Source of the DNA: an uncultured Clostridia bacterium
Lineage (GTDB): Bacteria > Bacillota > Clostridia > Lachnospirales > Lachnospiraceae
Length of the DNA: 6,418 nucleotides
Assembly: GCA_947178015.1 (NCBI GenBank)
Contig: CAMWWW010000139.1
Location: 1 to 6,418 of the forward strand
Direction of reading: 5' to 3'
Part shown: positions 1 through 6,299 of the stretch, piece by piece
Layout: every line of letters starts with the position of its first letter
Position numbering within the stretch: position 1 is the stretch's first letter
Program-made: the position numbers and the translations under genes
The notes under the pieces: generated by a model
Databases searched by the model: none
What the model was told of the DNA's origin: nothing
What the model saw: only the letters and a program-made list of their open reading frames with translations

Positions 1-104
1 AAATAACTCTTACAAAAACTTATACTTTATCAAAAAGTTGTAAACTGGTGTCCCTTTTATGATAACCTATATAATTTAGACAAATAAAGTAGACTGAATA
101 ATCT

Positions 105-341
105 ATGAAATGGATTTTCTTTTTCATTGTTTATAGTTTAATCCTTTATGCGTTTGTTGTGCAGTATAATGAATTAGTCAAGGATATAACAAGGAATCCA
201 TTGGAAGGACTTGGTAAGCCAGAACCGTTAAAATATGATTTAGTTGGAAAGTGGAGTAGAAGGATAACCGATGAACATAGGTTGGTTTATCAGGTAGAAG
301 GGAACCATTTGATAGTATTTACTTGCAGATATCATTATTAA
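105..341 (+). CDS. yoeB: YoeB/Txe-family toxin with abnormal N-terminus (possible remnant)
   Basis: The 78-residue product matches YoeB from about residue 21 to the end. It shows NELVKDI, then GKPEPLK (40 = the catalytic Glu), WSRRI, EHRLVY (R59) and the terminal CRYHY (H77, Y78). YoeB toxins are ribosome-dependent mRNA interferases that cut mRNA in the A site, and these are the known active-site Glu, Arg, His and Tyr. E. coli YoeB is 84 residues. Here the first helix, normally polar with a W..Y.YW pattern, is replaced by about 20 hydrophobic residues (MKWIFFFIVYSLILYAFVV), resembling a membrane segment. The other two frames upstream do not restore the missing part. An in-frame stop lies at 99-101, and I see no good ribosome binding site before the ATG. 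A YefM-type antitoxin normally precedes YoeB, but no part of one is readable in bases 1-104. I infer a 5'-rearranged, probably inactive toxin gene; a functional variant is not excluded. The family assignment is sure, the intactness is not. Confidence 0.75.
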   Translation: MKWIFFFIVYSLILYAFVVQYNELVKDITRNPLEGLGKPEPLKYDLVGKWSRRITDEHRLVYQVEGNHLIVFTCRYHY

Positions 342-358
342 TGGTGGGGAGTGAGGAG

Positions 359-391
359 GCATTAACGAAAATGTTAGTGCTTTTTCTTTTT
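359..391 (+). terminator. intrinsic terminator after the YoeB-like gene
   Basis: The arms GCATTAAC (359-366) and GTTAGTGC (373-380) form an 8-bp stem with one G-U pair. The loop is 6 nt (GAAAAT). An 11-base T-rich tract with a single C follows at once (381-391). It lies 17 nt after the toxin stop codon, so it should end that transcript and isolate it from lepA. Confidence 0.85.
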
Positions 392-554
392 GATAGAAGA
401 TAGGGTAACAAAAGCAGTTAAAAACGAATGTATTTAGTATACTGAGAAAGTAGCAAAGCTAGTTTTGGCTAGAGCGTGTTTGAAAAATGCTTTCTCTCGA
501 AAAGGAATAGATAAGACTAGGTTTCAGATAAAGTGTATGTTGTGTAAGAATACA
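392..554. other. AT-rich intergenic stretch, no gene seen
   Basis: All three forward frames are broken by several stops. I recognise no protein remnant, tRNA or known RNA motif. The only local pattern is a repeated GCTAG (458-471), which is too short to interpret. Together with the promoter and leader before lepA it makes about 300 bases without a gene. Confidence 0.6.
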
Positions 555-583
555 TGGACAGAAGCGTTAAAATATGATATAAC
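555..583 (+). promoter_or_regulatory. sigma-A promoter for lepA-hemW
   Basis: The -35 box is TGGACA (555-560, 5 of 6 to consensus). After a 17-nt spacer comes the -10 box TATAAC (578-583, 5 of 6), preceded by TGA, which is an extended -10. Transcription should start near 590, leaving a leader of about 50 nt before the lepA ATG. No other comparably good promoter was seen between the upstream terminator and lepA. Confidence 0.7.
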
Positions 584-639
584 CTTAGATAAAATGAATA
601 GAATTGAGAAAGTATAAGTTAGTAAAGCGAGGAGGACAC

Positions 640-2445
640 ATGGAGCAGAGCAAAATTAGAAATTTTTGTATAATTGCCCATATTGATCATGGAAAATCTA
701 CTCTGGCGGATCGGATTATCGAGAAAACAGGTCTTTTGACGGAGAGGGAGATGCAGGCGCAGGTACTTGATAATATGGAGCTGGAGCGAGAAAGGGGGAT
801 CACGATCAAGGCGCAGGCAGTGCGTATTGTCTACAAGGCGCAGGATGGGGAAGAATATATCTTTAATCTGATTGATACTCCCGGACATGTGGATTTTAAT
901 TATGAGGTTTCACGCAGTCTGGCGGCATGTGACGGCGCTGTGCTGGTGGTGGATGCCGCGCAGGGAATTGAGGCGCAGACTCTGGCAAATGTATATCTTG
1001 CATTGGATCATGATCTGGAGGTGCTGCCGGTGATAAATAAGATCGATCTTCCAAGTGCGGAGCCGGAGCGCGTAATTGAGGAGATTGAGGATGTGATTGG
1101 GCTTGAGGCACATGATGCGCCTCAGATATCGGCAAAGACAGGGCTTCATGTGGAGGATGTGCTGGAACAGATAGTGAAGAGGTTGCCCGCGCCAAAAGGA
1201 GATCCAGATGCGCCGCTTCAGGCGTTGATTTTTGATTCCGTCTATGATTCTTATAAAGGCGTGATTGTCTTTTTCCGTGTGAAGGAAGGGCGTGTCTCGA
1301 AGGGCACAAAGGTGAAGATGATGGCGAGCAATGCGGTCTACGAGGTGGTGGAGGTTGGCTATTTTGGAGCAGGGCAGTTTATCCCGTGCGAGGAGCTGAC
1401 GGCTGGTATGGTTGGTTATCTCACTGCAAGCATTAAGAATGTAAAGGATACCACAGTCGGCGATACGATCACAGATGCGCAGAATCCCTGCAAAGAGCCT
1501 CTGCCGGGTTATAAAAAGGTGAATCCAATGGTGTACTGCGGCATGTATCCTGCGGATGGAGCGAAGTATCCGGATCTGCGCGATGCGCTGGAGAAGCTTC
1601 AGCTTAACGATGCCTCTCTTCAATTTGAGCCGGAGACTTCCATGGCGCTTGGTTTTGGTTTTCGCTGTGGTTTTTTGGGGCTTCTTCATCTGGAGATTAT
1701 ACAGGAGCGTCTGGAGCGGGAGTATAATCTGGATCTTGTGACAACGGCACCGGGAGTTGTGTATAAGGTGCACAAGACGAACGGGGAAGTCATAGAGCTT
1801 ACCAATCCTTCTAATCTGCCCAATCCCTCGGAGATCGATTATATGGAGGAGCCGATGGTGAGCGCGGAGATTATGGTGACAACAGAATTTATTGGTCCGA
1901 TTATGGATCTGTGCCAAGAGAGGCGCGGCGTTTATCTTGGCATGGAGTATATGGAGGAGACAAGGGCGCTATTAAAGTATGATCTTCCGCTCAATGAGAT
2001 TATTTATGATTTTTTTGATGCGCTGAAATCTCGCTCCAGAGGGTATGCTTCGTTTGACTATGATATGAAGGGGTATGCGAAATCGGAGCTTGTCAAGCTG
2101 GACATTTTGATTAACAAGGAGGAGGTGGATGCTCTTTCTTTTATTGTGTATAGTGGGACAGCCTATGAGCGGGGACGGAGGATGTGCGAGAAGCTTAAGG
2201 AGGAGATACCAAGACATTTGTTTGAGATTCCGATTCAGGCGGCGATTGGCAGCAAGGTGATCGCTAGGGAGACAGTGAAGGCGATGAGAAAGGATGTTCT
2301 TGCAAAATGTTATGGCGGTGATATCAGCCGTAAGAGAAAGCTTTTGGAGAAGCAGAAGGAGGGCAAGAAGCGCATGCGTCAAGTGGGAAATGTCGAGATT
2401 CCACAACAGGCGTTTATGAGCGTGTTAAAATTGGATGACAGATAA
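640..2445 (+). CDS. lepA: elongation factor 4 (LepA), ribosome-bound GTPase
   Basis: The 601-residue protein matches the usual LepA length (599 in E. coli). GTPase motifs are all present: G1 AHIDHGKST (13-21), the switch I stretch RGITIK (52-57), G3 DTPGH (79-83), G4 NKID (133-136) and G5 SAKTG (164-168). EF-G-like domains II and III and a domain V region follow. The LepA-specific C-terminal domain covers roughly 490-600, with the signature AIGSKVIARETVKAMRKDV beginning at 535. LepA is a conserved translation GTPase in the cytosol that acts on the ribosome, with proposed roles in back-translocation, initiation and 30S assembly. I chose the ATG at 640 because AGGAGG (630-635) precedes it and because LepA proteins begin at M-x-x-x-KIRNFCIIAHIDHGKST. 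A TTG at 604 is in frame but has no ribosome binding site. The 3' end overlaps hemW by 11 nt, so the two are co-transcribed. The assignment is secure. Confidence 0.98.
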   Translation: MEQSKIRNFCIIAHIDHGKSTLADRIIEKTGLLTEREMQAQVLDNMELERERGITIKAQAVRIVYKAQDGEEYIFNLIDTPGHVDFNYEVSRSLAACDGAVLVVDAAQGIEAQTLANVYLALDHDLEVLPVINKIDLPSAEPERVIEEIEDVIGLEAHDAPQISAKTGLHVEDVLEQIVKRLPAPKGDPDAPLQALIFDSVYDSYKGVIVFFRVKEGRVSKGTKVKMMASNAVYEVVEVGYFGAGQFIPCEELTAGMVGYLTASIKNVKDTTVGDTITDAQNPCKEPLPGYKKVNPMVYCGMYPADGAKYPDLRDALEKLQLNDASLQFEPETSMALGFGFRCGFLGLLHLEIIQERLEREYNLDLVTTAPGVVYKVHKTNGEVIELTNPSNLPNPSEIDYMEEPMVSAEIMVTTEFIGPIMDLCQERRGVYLGMEYMEETRALLKYDLPLNEIIYDFFDALKSRSRGYASFDYDMKGYAKSELVKLDILINKEEVDALSFIVYSGTAYERGRRMCEKLKEEIPRHLFEIPIQAAIGSKVIARETVKAMRKDVLAKCYGGDISRKRKLLEKQKEGKKRMRQVGNVEIPQQAFMSVLKLDDR

Positions 2446-3565
2446 AAAGGGGATTTACATTCATATTCCATTTTGTGTGAAGAAGTGCAGCTATTGTGAT
2501 TTTCTTTCTGCTCCGGCGCCGGAGGAAGAGAGAATGGCGTATGTGGAATGGGTCAAGAAGGAAATACAGGTATACAAGAGCTGTGGGTATCGTGCGGATA
2601 CCGTATTTTTCGGCGGAGGCACGCCGTCTCTTCTTTCGGCGGAGGCCCTAGAGGAGCTGATGGGCGAGGTAAGAGAGGCGTTTGATATAGAAGCTGATGC
2701 GGAGATTACAGTGGAGTGCAATCCAGAGACGGTGGAAGAAAAAAAGCTTGCGGTTATGCGCAGGGCGGGGATAAATCGTGTCAGCTTTGGGCTTCAGTCA
2801 ACGTTGGATCAGGAGCTGAGGTTGCTTGGGAGAATTCACAATTATAAGCGTTTTTTGGAGTCCTATCAGATGGCGCGCAGGGCGGGCTTTGACAATATCA
2901 ACGTGGATCTGATGTCGGCGATTCCCGGACAGACGGAAGACTCTTGGGAGAGGACGCTTAGAGAGGTAATCTCGCTTCAGCCGGAGCATATTTCTGCATA
3001 TAGCTTAATTCTTGAGGAGGGAACCCCCTTTTATGAAAGGCAGAAGGAGCTTGCACTGCCAGATGAGGAGGAAGAACGCCGGATGTACTACAGAACAAGA
3101 GAGTTTTTGGCGCAGGCGGGATATGAGCGATACGAGATATCCAATTATGCAAAACCTTCTTTTGCCTGCCGTCATAATCGCAAATATTGGACAGGGCAGG
3201 AGTATATTGGATTGGGATTGGGCGCTTCCTCCTATTTGCATGGAACACGTTTTCACAATCCTTCTTTGATGGAAGAATATCACAGAGATTGTAGGAATTT
3301 GCCTGCGTTGAGGCGGGAGGAGGAGCGGCTTTCTGCCAAGAGGCAGATGGAGGAATTCTGTTTTTTGGGGCTTCGTCTGACAGAAGGGATAAGCAAAACG
3401 GATTTTGAGGAGCGTTTTGGGATGCCGATAGAGGCGGTTTATAAAAATGTGCTGGATTATTATCTCAAGTTTAAGCTTTTAAAGGAGCAAGGAGACAGGA
3501 TCTTTCTCACAGACAGAGGGATCGATGTGAGCAATCAGGTTTTTGCCGCATTTTTGCTTGAATAG
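2435..3565 (+). CDS. hemW: HemW heme chaperone (radical-SAM, HemN-like)
   Basis: The 376-residue protein starts with YIHIPFCVKKCSYCDF. C14, C18 and C21 form the CxxxCxxC site that holds the radical-SAM [4Fe-4S] cluster. The SAM-binding GGGTPS follows at 60-65. The HNxKYW motif typical of HemW is at 247-252, with GLGLGASS (259-266) after it, and the C-terminal HemN_C domain includes FCFLGLRLTEGIS. Such genes are often labelled 'oxygen-independent coproporphyrinogen III oxidase'. The HemW group (CxxxCxxCxF, about 378 residues) instead binds heme and passes it to target proteins, so the oxidase label is probably wrong. The start ATG lies inside the end of lepA with no strong ribosome binding site, which suggests translational coupling. 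In many Firmicutes hrcA-grpE-dnaK-dnaJ comes next; here rubrerythrin does. HemW function is known from the family; action in this organism is inferred. Confidence 0.95.
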   Translation: MTDKKGIYIHIPFCVKKCSYCDFLSAPAPEEERMAYVEWVKKEIQVYKSCGYRADTVFFGGGTPSLLSAEALEELMGEVREAFDIEADAEITVECNPETVEEKKLAVMRRAGINRVSFGLQSTLDQELRLLGRIHNYKRFLESYQMARRAGFDNINVDLMSAIPGQTEDSWERTLREVISLQPEHISAYSLILEEGTPFYERQKELALPDEEEERRMYYRTREFLAQAGYERYEISNYAKPSFACRHNRKYWTGQEYIGLGLGASSYLHGTRFHNPSLMEEYHRDCRNLPALRREEERLSAKRQMEEFCFLGLRLTEGISKTDFEERFGMPIEAVYKNVLDYYLKFKLLKEQGDRIFLTDRGIDVSNQVFAAFLLE

Positions 3566-3600
3566 ATTATTATTTTTTTCCGTATACTTATAGATACAAT
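3558..3600 (+). promoter_or_regulatory. probable promoter of rubrerythrin
   Basis: The gap after hemW is AT-rich and offers two -10 candidates. TATACT (3583-3588) pairs with TTGAAT (3558-3563, at the hemW stop) at a long 19-nt spacing. TACAAT (3595-3600) is better placed for the gene but has only a T-run as -35. I cannot choose between them. No terminator hairpin is visible after hemW, so some readthrough from lepA-hemW is also possible. Confidence 0.4.
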
Positions 3601-3609
3601 AAAAGTATA
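3583..3609. promoter_or_regulatory. dyad and PerR-box-like operator over the rubrerythrin promoter
   Basis: TATACTT (3583-3589) and AAGTATA (3603-3609) are perfect 7-bp inverted arms around a 13-nt centre. Overlapping them, TTATAGATACAATAA (3588-3602) matches the PerR consensus TTATAATnATTATAA at 10 of 14 defined positions. PerR is a metal-dependent peroxide-sensing repressor, and rubrerythrin genes in clostridia are known PerR targets. Control by PerR here is inference. The dyad may instead bind another regulator. Confidence 0.35.
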
Positions 3610-3622
3610 TGGAGGAATCATA

Positions 3623-4219
3623 ATGGATTTTAAAAACAGTGTGACGAAGGATAATTTAATGCGTGCATTTGCCGGCGAAAGCCAAGCGAGAAATCGATAT
3701 ATCTTCGCGGCGGATCAGGCGAGAAAAATGGCGCTTCCTGTGATTGCGGATATATTTACCTACACAGCAGAACAGGAAAGGCAGCATGCGGAGATTTTTT
3801 ACAATCATCTAAGGGAGCTTGCTGGGGAAAATATCTGTGTGGATGGCTGTTATCCAGTAAATATCAGTGAAAGTGTGGAGGATCTTTTGGAGGCGGCGCA
3901 GCACAATGAGTATGAGGAACACGATGATGTGTATAAGAACTTTGCTGCAAAGGCAAAGGAGGAGGGATTTCCAAAGGTTGCCGCTTCCTTTGAGATGATT
4001 GCGCAGGTGGAAAAGGTGCACGGGGATCGGTTTGGACATTATCTGAGTTTGATGAAGGAGGACAAGCTTTTAAAATCTGATAAAAGTGAGGTGTGGATCT
4101 GTCAGAATTGTGGGTATATCTATGAAGGAGAAACCGTGCCGCCAATCTGCCCATCCTGCCACAAAGAGCAAGGTTATTTTATAAGAGTGGAAAATACTCC
4201 TTACGGAATCGGGAAATAA
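3623..4219 (+). CDS. rbr: rubrerythrin, peroxide-reducing diiron protein
   Basis: The 198-residue protein has the classical rubrerythrin order. An N-terminal four-helix ferritin-like domain (about 1-145) carries diiron ligands in the right pattern: E19, E52 and H55 (EQERQH), E96 and E99, E130 and H133 (EKVH). A C-terminal rubredoxin domain (about 156-198) binds one Fe through C160, C163, C176 and C179. Rubrerythrins reduce hydrogen peroxide in the cytosol of anaerobes, taking electrons from NAD(P)H through rubredoxin-type partners. The rubredoxin is at the C-terminus, so this is not a 'reverse' rubrerythrin. GGAGG (3611-3615) is 7 nt before the ATG. The gene is monocistronic or the end of the hemW transcript, with a terminator-like hairpin 23 nt after its stop. 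All expected iron ligands are present, so it should be active. Confidence 0.96.
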   Translation: MDFKNSVTKDNLMRAFAGESQARNRYIFAADQARKMALPVIADIFTYTAEQERQHAEIFYNHLRELAGENICVDGCYPVNISESVEDLLEAAQHNEYEEHDDVYKNFAAKAKEEGFPKVAASFEMIAQVEKVHGDRFGHYLSLMKEDKLLKSDKSEVWICQNCGYIYEGETVPPICPSCHKEQGYFIRVENTPYGIGK

Positions 4220-4248
4220 GAATAGAACACTAAATTTTGGTGATACTC
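4220..4248 (+). promoter_or_regulatory. possible sigma-G (forespore) promoter of the spore protein gene
   Basis: GAATA (4220-4224) fits the sigma-G -35 pattern GHATR. After 17 nt, GATACTC (4242-4248) matches five positions of a CATACTA-like -10. Transcription would then start near 4255. Spore proteins of this class are normally made under sigma-G, so one is expected here, but the -10 match is imperfect. Confidence 0.3.
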
Positions 4249-4282
4249 CAAGTACACAAGCATTGTGGAAAGGAGTATTTTT
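4243..4282 (+). terminator. terminator-like hairpin covering the spore-gene ribosome binding site
   Basis: The outer arms ATACTCC (4243-4249) and GGAGTAT (4272-4278) are a perfect 7-bp stem. An inner stem CACAA (4255-4259) / TTGTG (4263-4267) closes a GCA loop. The outer stem runs into five T residues (4278-4282). It could end rubrerythrin mRNA. The 3' outer arm contains GGAG of the next gene's ribosome binding site (AAGGAG, 4270-4275), so in readthrough RNA that site would be paired. Confidence 0.6.
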
Positions 4283-4528
4283 ATGGCTAAAAAAACAGGA
4301 AAAAAGGATAACAAGCCGGATCTTTTGCATTTGACGCCGGAGGAGAGCTTAAAACTTGAGATTGCACAGGAGCTTGGGCTTTTGGATCGGGTGATGGAAG
4401 GTGGCTGGCGAAGCCTGTCTGCAAAGGAGACAGGAAAGATTGGCGGTCTGGTTGGTAAACGGAAAAAAGCCATGAAGAAGGAGGCGCTTTCAAAGACAGA
4501 CACCGAAAATGAAGAAGTAATCGGTTGA
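4283..4528 (+). CDS. small acid-soluble spore protein, alpha/beta type
   Basis: The 81-residue protein has the alpha/beta SASP pattern. The first helix LKLEIAQELGLLDRV (23-37) includes the EIA site where the germination protease GPR usually cuts. It is followed by the GW.SLSAKETGKIGG segment (41-55), matching the conserved G-G stretch before the second helix. These proteins coat DNA in the dormant spore, shift it towards an A-like form and protect it from UV, heat and chemicals; germination then degrades them for amino acids. The tail is lysine-rich (KRKKAMKK, 59-66) and ends in an acidic stretch. The N-terminus is also basic. I chose the ATG at 4283 because AAGGAG (4270-4275) lies 7 nt upstream; a GTG at 4265 has no such site. 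Its promoter should be forespore-specific. It indicates a spore-forming host. Which member of the family it is cannot be told from this window. Confidence 0.9.
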   Translation: MAKKTGKKDNKPDLLHLTPEESLKLEIAQELGLLDRVMEGGWRSLSAKETGKIGGLVGKRKKAMKKEALSKTDTENEEVIG

Positions 4529-4553
4529 CATTTTTCAGAAGGAATTTTATAAT
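4525..4553 (+). promoter_or_regulatory. perfect-consensus sigma-A promoter for the sufC-sufB pair
   Basis: TTGACA (4525-4530) and TATAAT (4548-4553) are separated by exactly 17 nt, a full match to consensus. The -35 overlaps the TGA stop of the spore protein gene (4526-4528). Transcription should begin near 4560, giving a leader of about 27 nt before sufC. It separates a housekeeping unit from the sporulation gene upstream. No obvious strong operator is visible. Confidence 0.88.
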
Positions 4554-4586
4554 GGGAAAATAAGGAAAACCGATGGAGGAAAGGAT

Positions 4587-5330
4587 ATGCTGAAGCTACA
4601 GGATGTCTCCTTTGAAGTAGAAGGAGAACATGTAAAGAAGGATATCTTGCAGAATATTAATCTGGAGATAGAGGATAAGAAATTTATAGTACTTACAGGA
4701 CCGAACGGGGGAGGAAAATCCTCTCTCGCCAAGGTGATCGCAGGCATCGAGAAGCCTACATCCGGCAGGCTTTTTCTGGATGATACAGACATTACAGAAC
4801 TGTCCGTGACAGAGAGGGCGAAGCTTGGCATAAGTTTTGCTTTTCAGCAGCCGGTGCGCTTTAAAGGAATAACCGTAAAAGATCTCATACTGCTTGCATC
4901 GGGAAATCCCAAGCTCTCGACGGTGGGAGCGTGTGAGTATCTGGCTGAGGTTGGTCTATGCGCGAGAGATTACATTAATCGCGAGGTGGATGCAAGTTTG
5001 TCCGGGGGAGAGCTAAAAAGGATTGAGATCGCGACAGTGCTTGCCAGAGATACGAGAATCTCTGTGTTCGATGAGCCGGAGGCAGGGATTGATCTGTGGA
5101 GCTTTCACAACCTGATCCGTGTGTTTGAGAAAATGCATCGGAATAAGGAGAGATCGATTGTGATTATCTCTCATCAGGAGAGGATATTGAGCATCGCAGA
5201 TGAGATTGTGGTTATAGCAGATGGAGCTGTGAAAAAAAGAGGCAGCAGGGAGGAGATTCTTCCTGAGCTTTTGGAGGCGGCAGGAGGCGGCTGCCGGTAT
5301 TATCGCGATATGCCGCGGGAAGAAGCATAG
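4587..5330 (+). CDS. sufC: SufC-like Fe-S assembly ATPase (SmsC type)
   Basis: The 247-residue ABC ATPase has Walker A GPNGGGKSS (38-46), a Q-loop at FQQP (86-89), signature LSGGELKR (138-145), Walker B ISVFDEPEAGID (158-169) and an H-loop ISHQE (194-198). SufC powers Fe-S cluster assembly in the cytosol by binding and reshaping its SufB/SufD-type scaffold; it is not a transporter, and there are no membrane segments or permease genes nearby. The next gene, 19 nt on, encodes that scaffold, which secures the call over a generic ABC protein. SufS, SufU, SufE and SufD are absent here. A two-gene SufC/SufB-like set is known from archaea and anaerobic bacteria as the minimal SUF or SMS system, so SmsC is an equally good name. 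Start ATG: GGAGG (4575-4579) is 7 nt upstream. Expression is driven by the consensus promoter just before it. Confidence 0.93.
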   Translation: MLKLQDVSFEVEGEHVKKDILQNINLEIEDKKFIVLTGPNGGGKSSLAKVIAGIEKPTSGRLFLDDTDITELSVTERAKLGISFAFQQPVRFKGITVKDLILLASGNPKLSTVGACEYLAEVGLCARDYINREVDASLSGGELKRIEIATVLARDTRISVFDEPEAGIDLWSFHNLIRVFEKMHRNKERSIVIISHQERILSIADEIVVIADGAVKKRGSREEILPELLEAAGGGCRYYRDMPREEA

Positions 5331-5349
5331 AGTGTCCTAAGGTGGACAG

Positions 5350-6279
5350 ATGGGAGCAAAGATGGATGCGATACAGAAGAATTTGTTGGAGAAGATAACA
5401 GAGTTTCATGAAGTGACGCAGGGAGCTTACAATATCCGCGCGAACGGCGCCAGTGTGGAGCGGAATTCGACGGCTCACATTGATATTGTGAGCAAGGAGG
5501 ACAAGCAGGGGATCGACATTGTGATAAAGCCCGGTACAAAGAAAGAGAGTGTGCATATTCCCGTGCTGTTAAGCCAGAGTGGTCTGGAAGAGATGGTATA
5601 CAATGATTTCCATATTGGCGAGGACTGTGATGTGTTGATTGTTGCAGGATGCGGAATTCACAATGGAGGAGACAAAGGCTCCCGGCATGACGGGGTGCAC
5701 ACCTTCTATATTGGAAAAAATTCCAGAGTGCGCTATGTGGAGAAGCACTATGGAAGCGGCGAGGGCACAGGGGAGCGCATTATGAATCCCAAGACGGTGA
5801 TTTATATGGAGCCGAACAGTTATATGGAGATGGAGACGGTGCAGATCCGAGGCGTGGATTCAACAGAGAGAGTGACACAGGCAGAGCTGTCTGACGGAGC
5901 GACTCTCATTGTAAAAGAAAAGTTGATGACACATGGAAGCCAGTATGCAAAAACCAGCTTTGAGGTAAATCTAAATGGAGAGAATTCCGGCACAAATGTG
6001 ATTTCCAGAGCTGTGGCAAAAGATAAGTCCCGGCAGATGTTCTTGGCGAAGATCAATGGAAATAACAAATGCAGCGGGCACAGCGAATGTGACGCTATTA
6101 TTATGGATCAGGCTAATATAAGCGCGATACCTGAGATCACGGCAAACCATCTGGATGCTTCTTTGATTCATGAAGCAGCCATTGGGAAGATAGCAGGGGA
6201 GCAGATCATTAAGCTGATGACGCTGGGGCTGACAGAAGAAGAAGCAGAGGCACAGATTATTAATGGATTTTTAAAGTAA
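5350..6279 (+). CDS. sufB: SufB/D-family Fe-S cluster scaffold (SmsB type)
   Basis: The 309-residue protein has the SufB/SufD beta-helix core, from about GCGIHNGGDKGSRHDG to the end. Its C-terminal part has SECDAI (C247) and then LIHEAAIGKI (H274, E275). E. coli SufB uses C405 and E434, beside H433, as key residues. The Cys-to-Glu spacing is 28 here against 29 there, so the protein looks like a true cluster-building SufB rather than SufD. It is much shorter than E. coli SufB (about 495), mainly in the N-terminal half, as is usual for the minimal SUF/SMS form. It should work with the SufC-like ATPase 19 nt upstream. Two starts are plausible: ATG 5350 (AAGGTGG at 5339-5345, 4-nt gap) and ATG 5362 (GGGAG, 5-nt gap, giving 305 residues). 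Databases often call it 'SufD family protein'; the retained Cys argues for SufB. Confidence 0.9.
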   Translation: MGAKMDAIQKNLLEKITEFHEVTQGAYNIRANGASVERNSTAHIDIVSKEDKQGIDIVIKPGTKKESVHIPVLLSQSGLEEMVYNDFHIGEDCDVLIVAGCGIHNGGDKGSRHDGVHTFYIGKNSRVRYVEKHYGSGEGTGERIMNPKTVIYMEPNSYMEMETVQIRGVDSTERVTQAELSDGATLIVKEKLMTHGSQYAKTSFEVNLNGENSGTNVISRAVAKDKSRQMFLAKINGNNKCSGHSECDAIIMDQANISAIPEITANHLDASLIHEAAIGKIAGEQIIKLMTLGLTEEEAEAQIINGFLK

Positions 6280-6299
6280 TTTCTCTGATATTCTGCACT

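Noticed and set aside
58..75. TATGAT or TATAAT as a promoter for the YoeB-like gene
   Set aside because: The -10 matches are good, but no acceptable -35 lies 16-18 nt upstream; in this AT-rich DNA such matches are expected by chance.
471..502. AGAGCGTGTTTGAAAAATGC as a possible insertion-sequence end
   Set aside because: No matching inverted end, target-site duplication or transposase is in the window, so there is nothing to support it.
604..639. TTG at 604 as the lepA start, adding 12 residues
   Set aside because: It has no ribosome binding site and adds residues not seen in LepA; the ATG at 640 has AGGAGG and the family N-terminus.
896..1917. Long minus-strand open frames opposite lepA
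   Set aside because: They are rich in His, Arg and Leu, have no family resemblance or ribosome binding site, and lie opposite a conserved gene, so they are codon shadows.
2435..3565. Calling this gene coproporphyrinogen III dehydrogenase (hemN/hemZ)
   Set aside because: The CxxxCxxCxF cluster motif, HNxKYW motif, length and lepA linkage all fit HemW rather than the true oxidase.
4265..4282. GTG at 4265 as the spore-protein start
   Set aside because: It has no ribosome binding site upstream; AAGGAG at 4270-4275 clearly serves the ATG at 4283.
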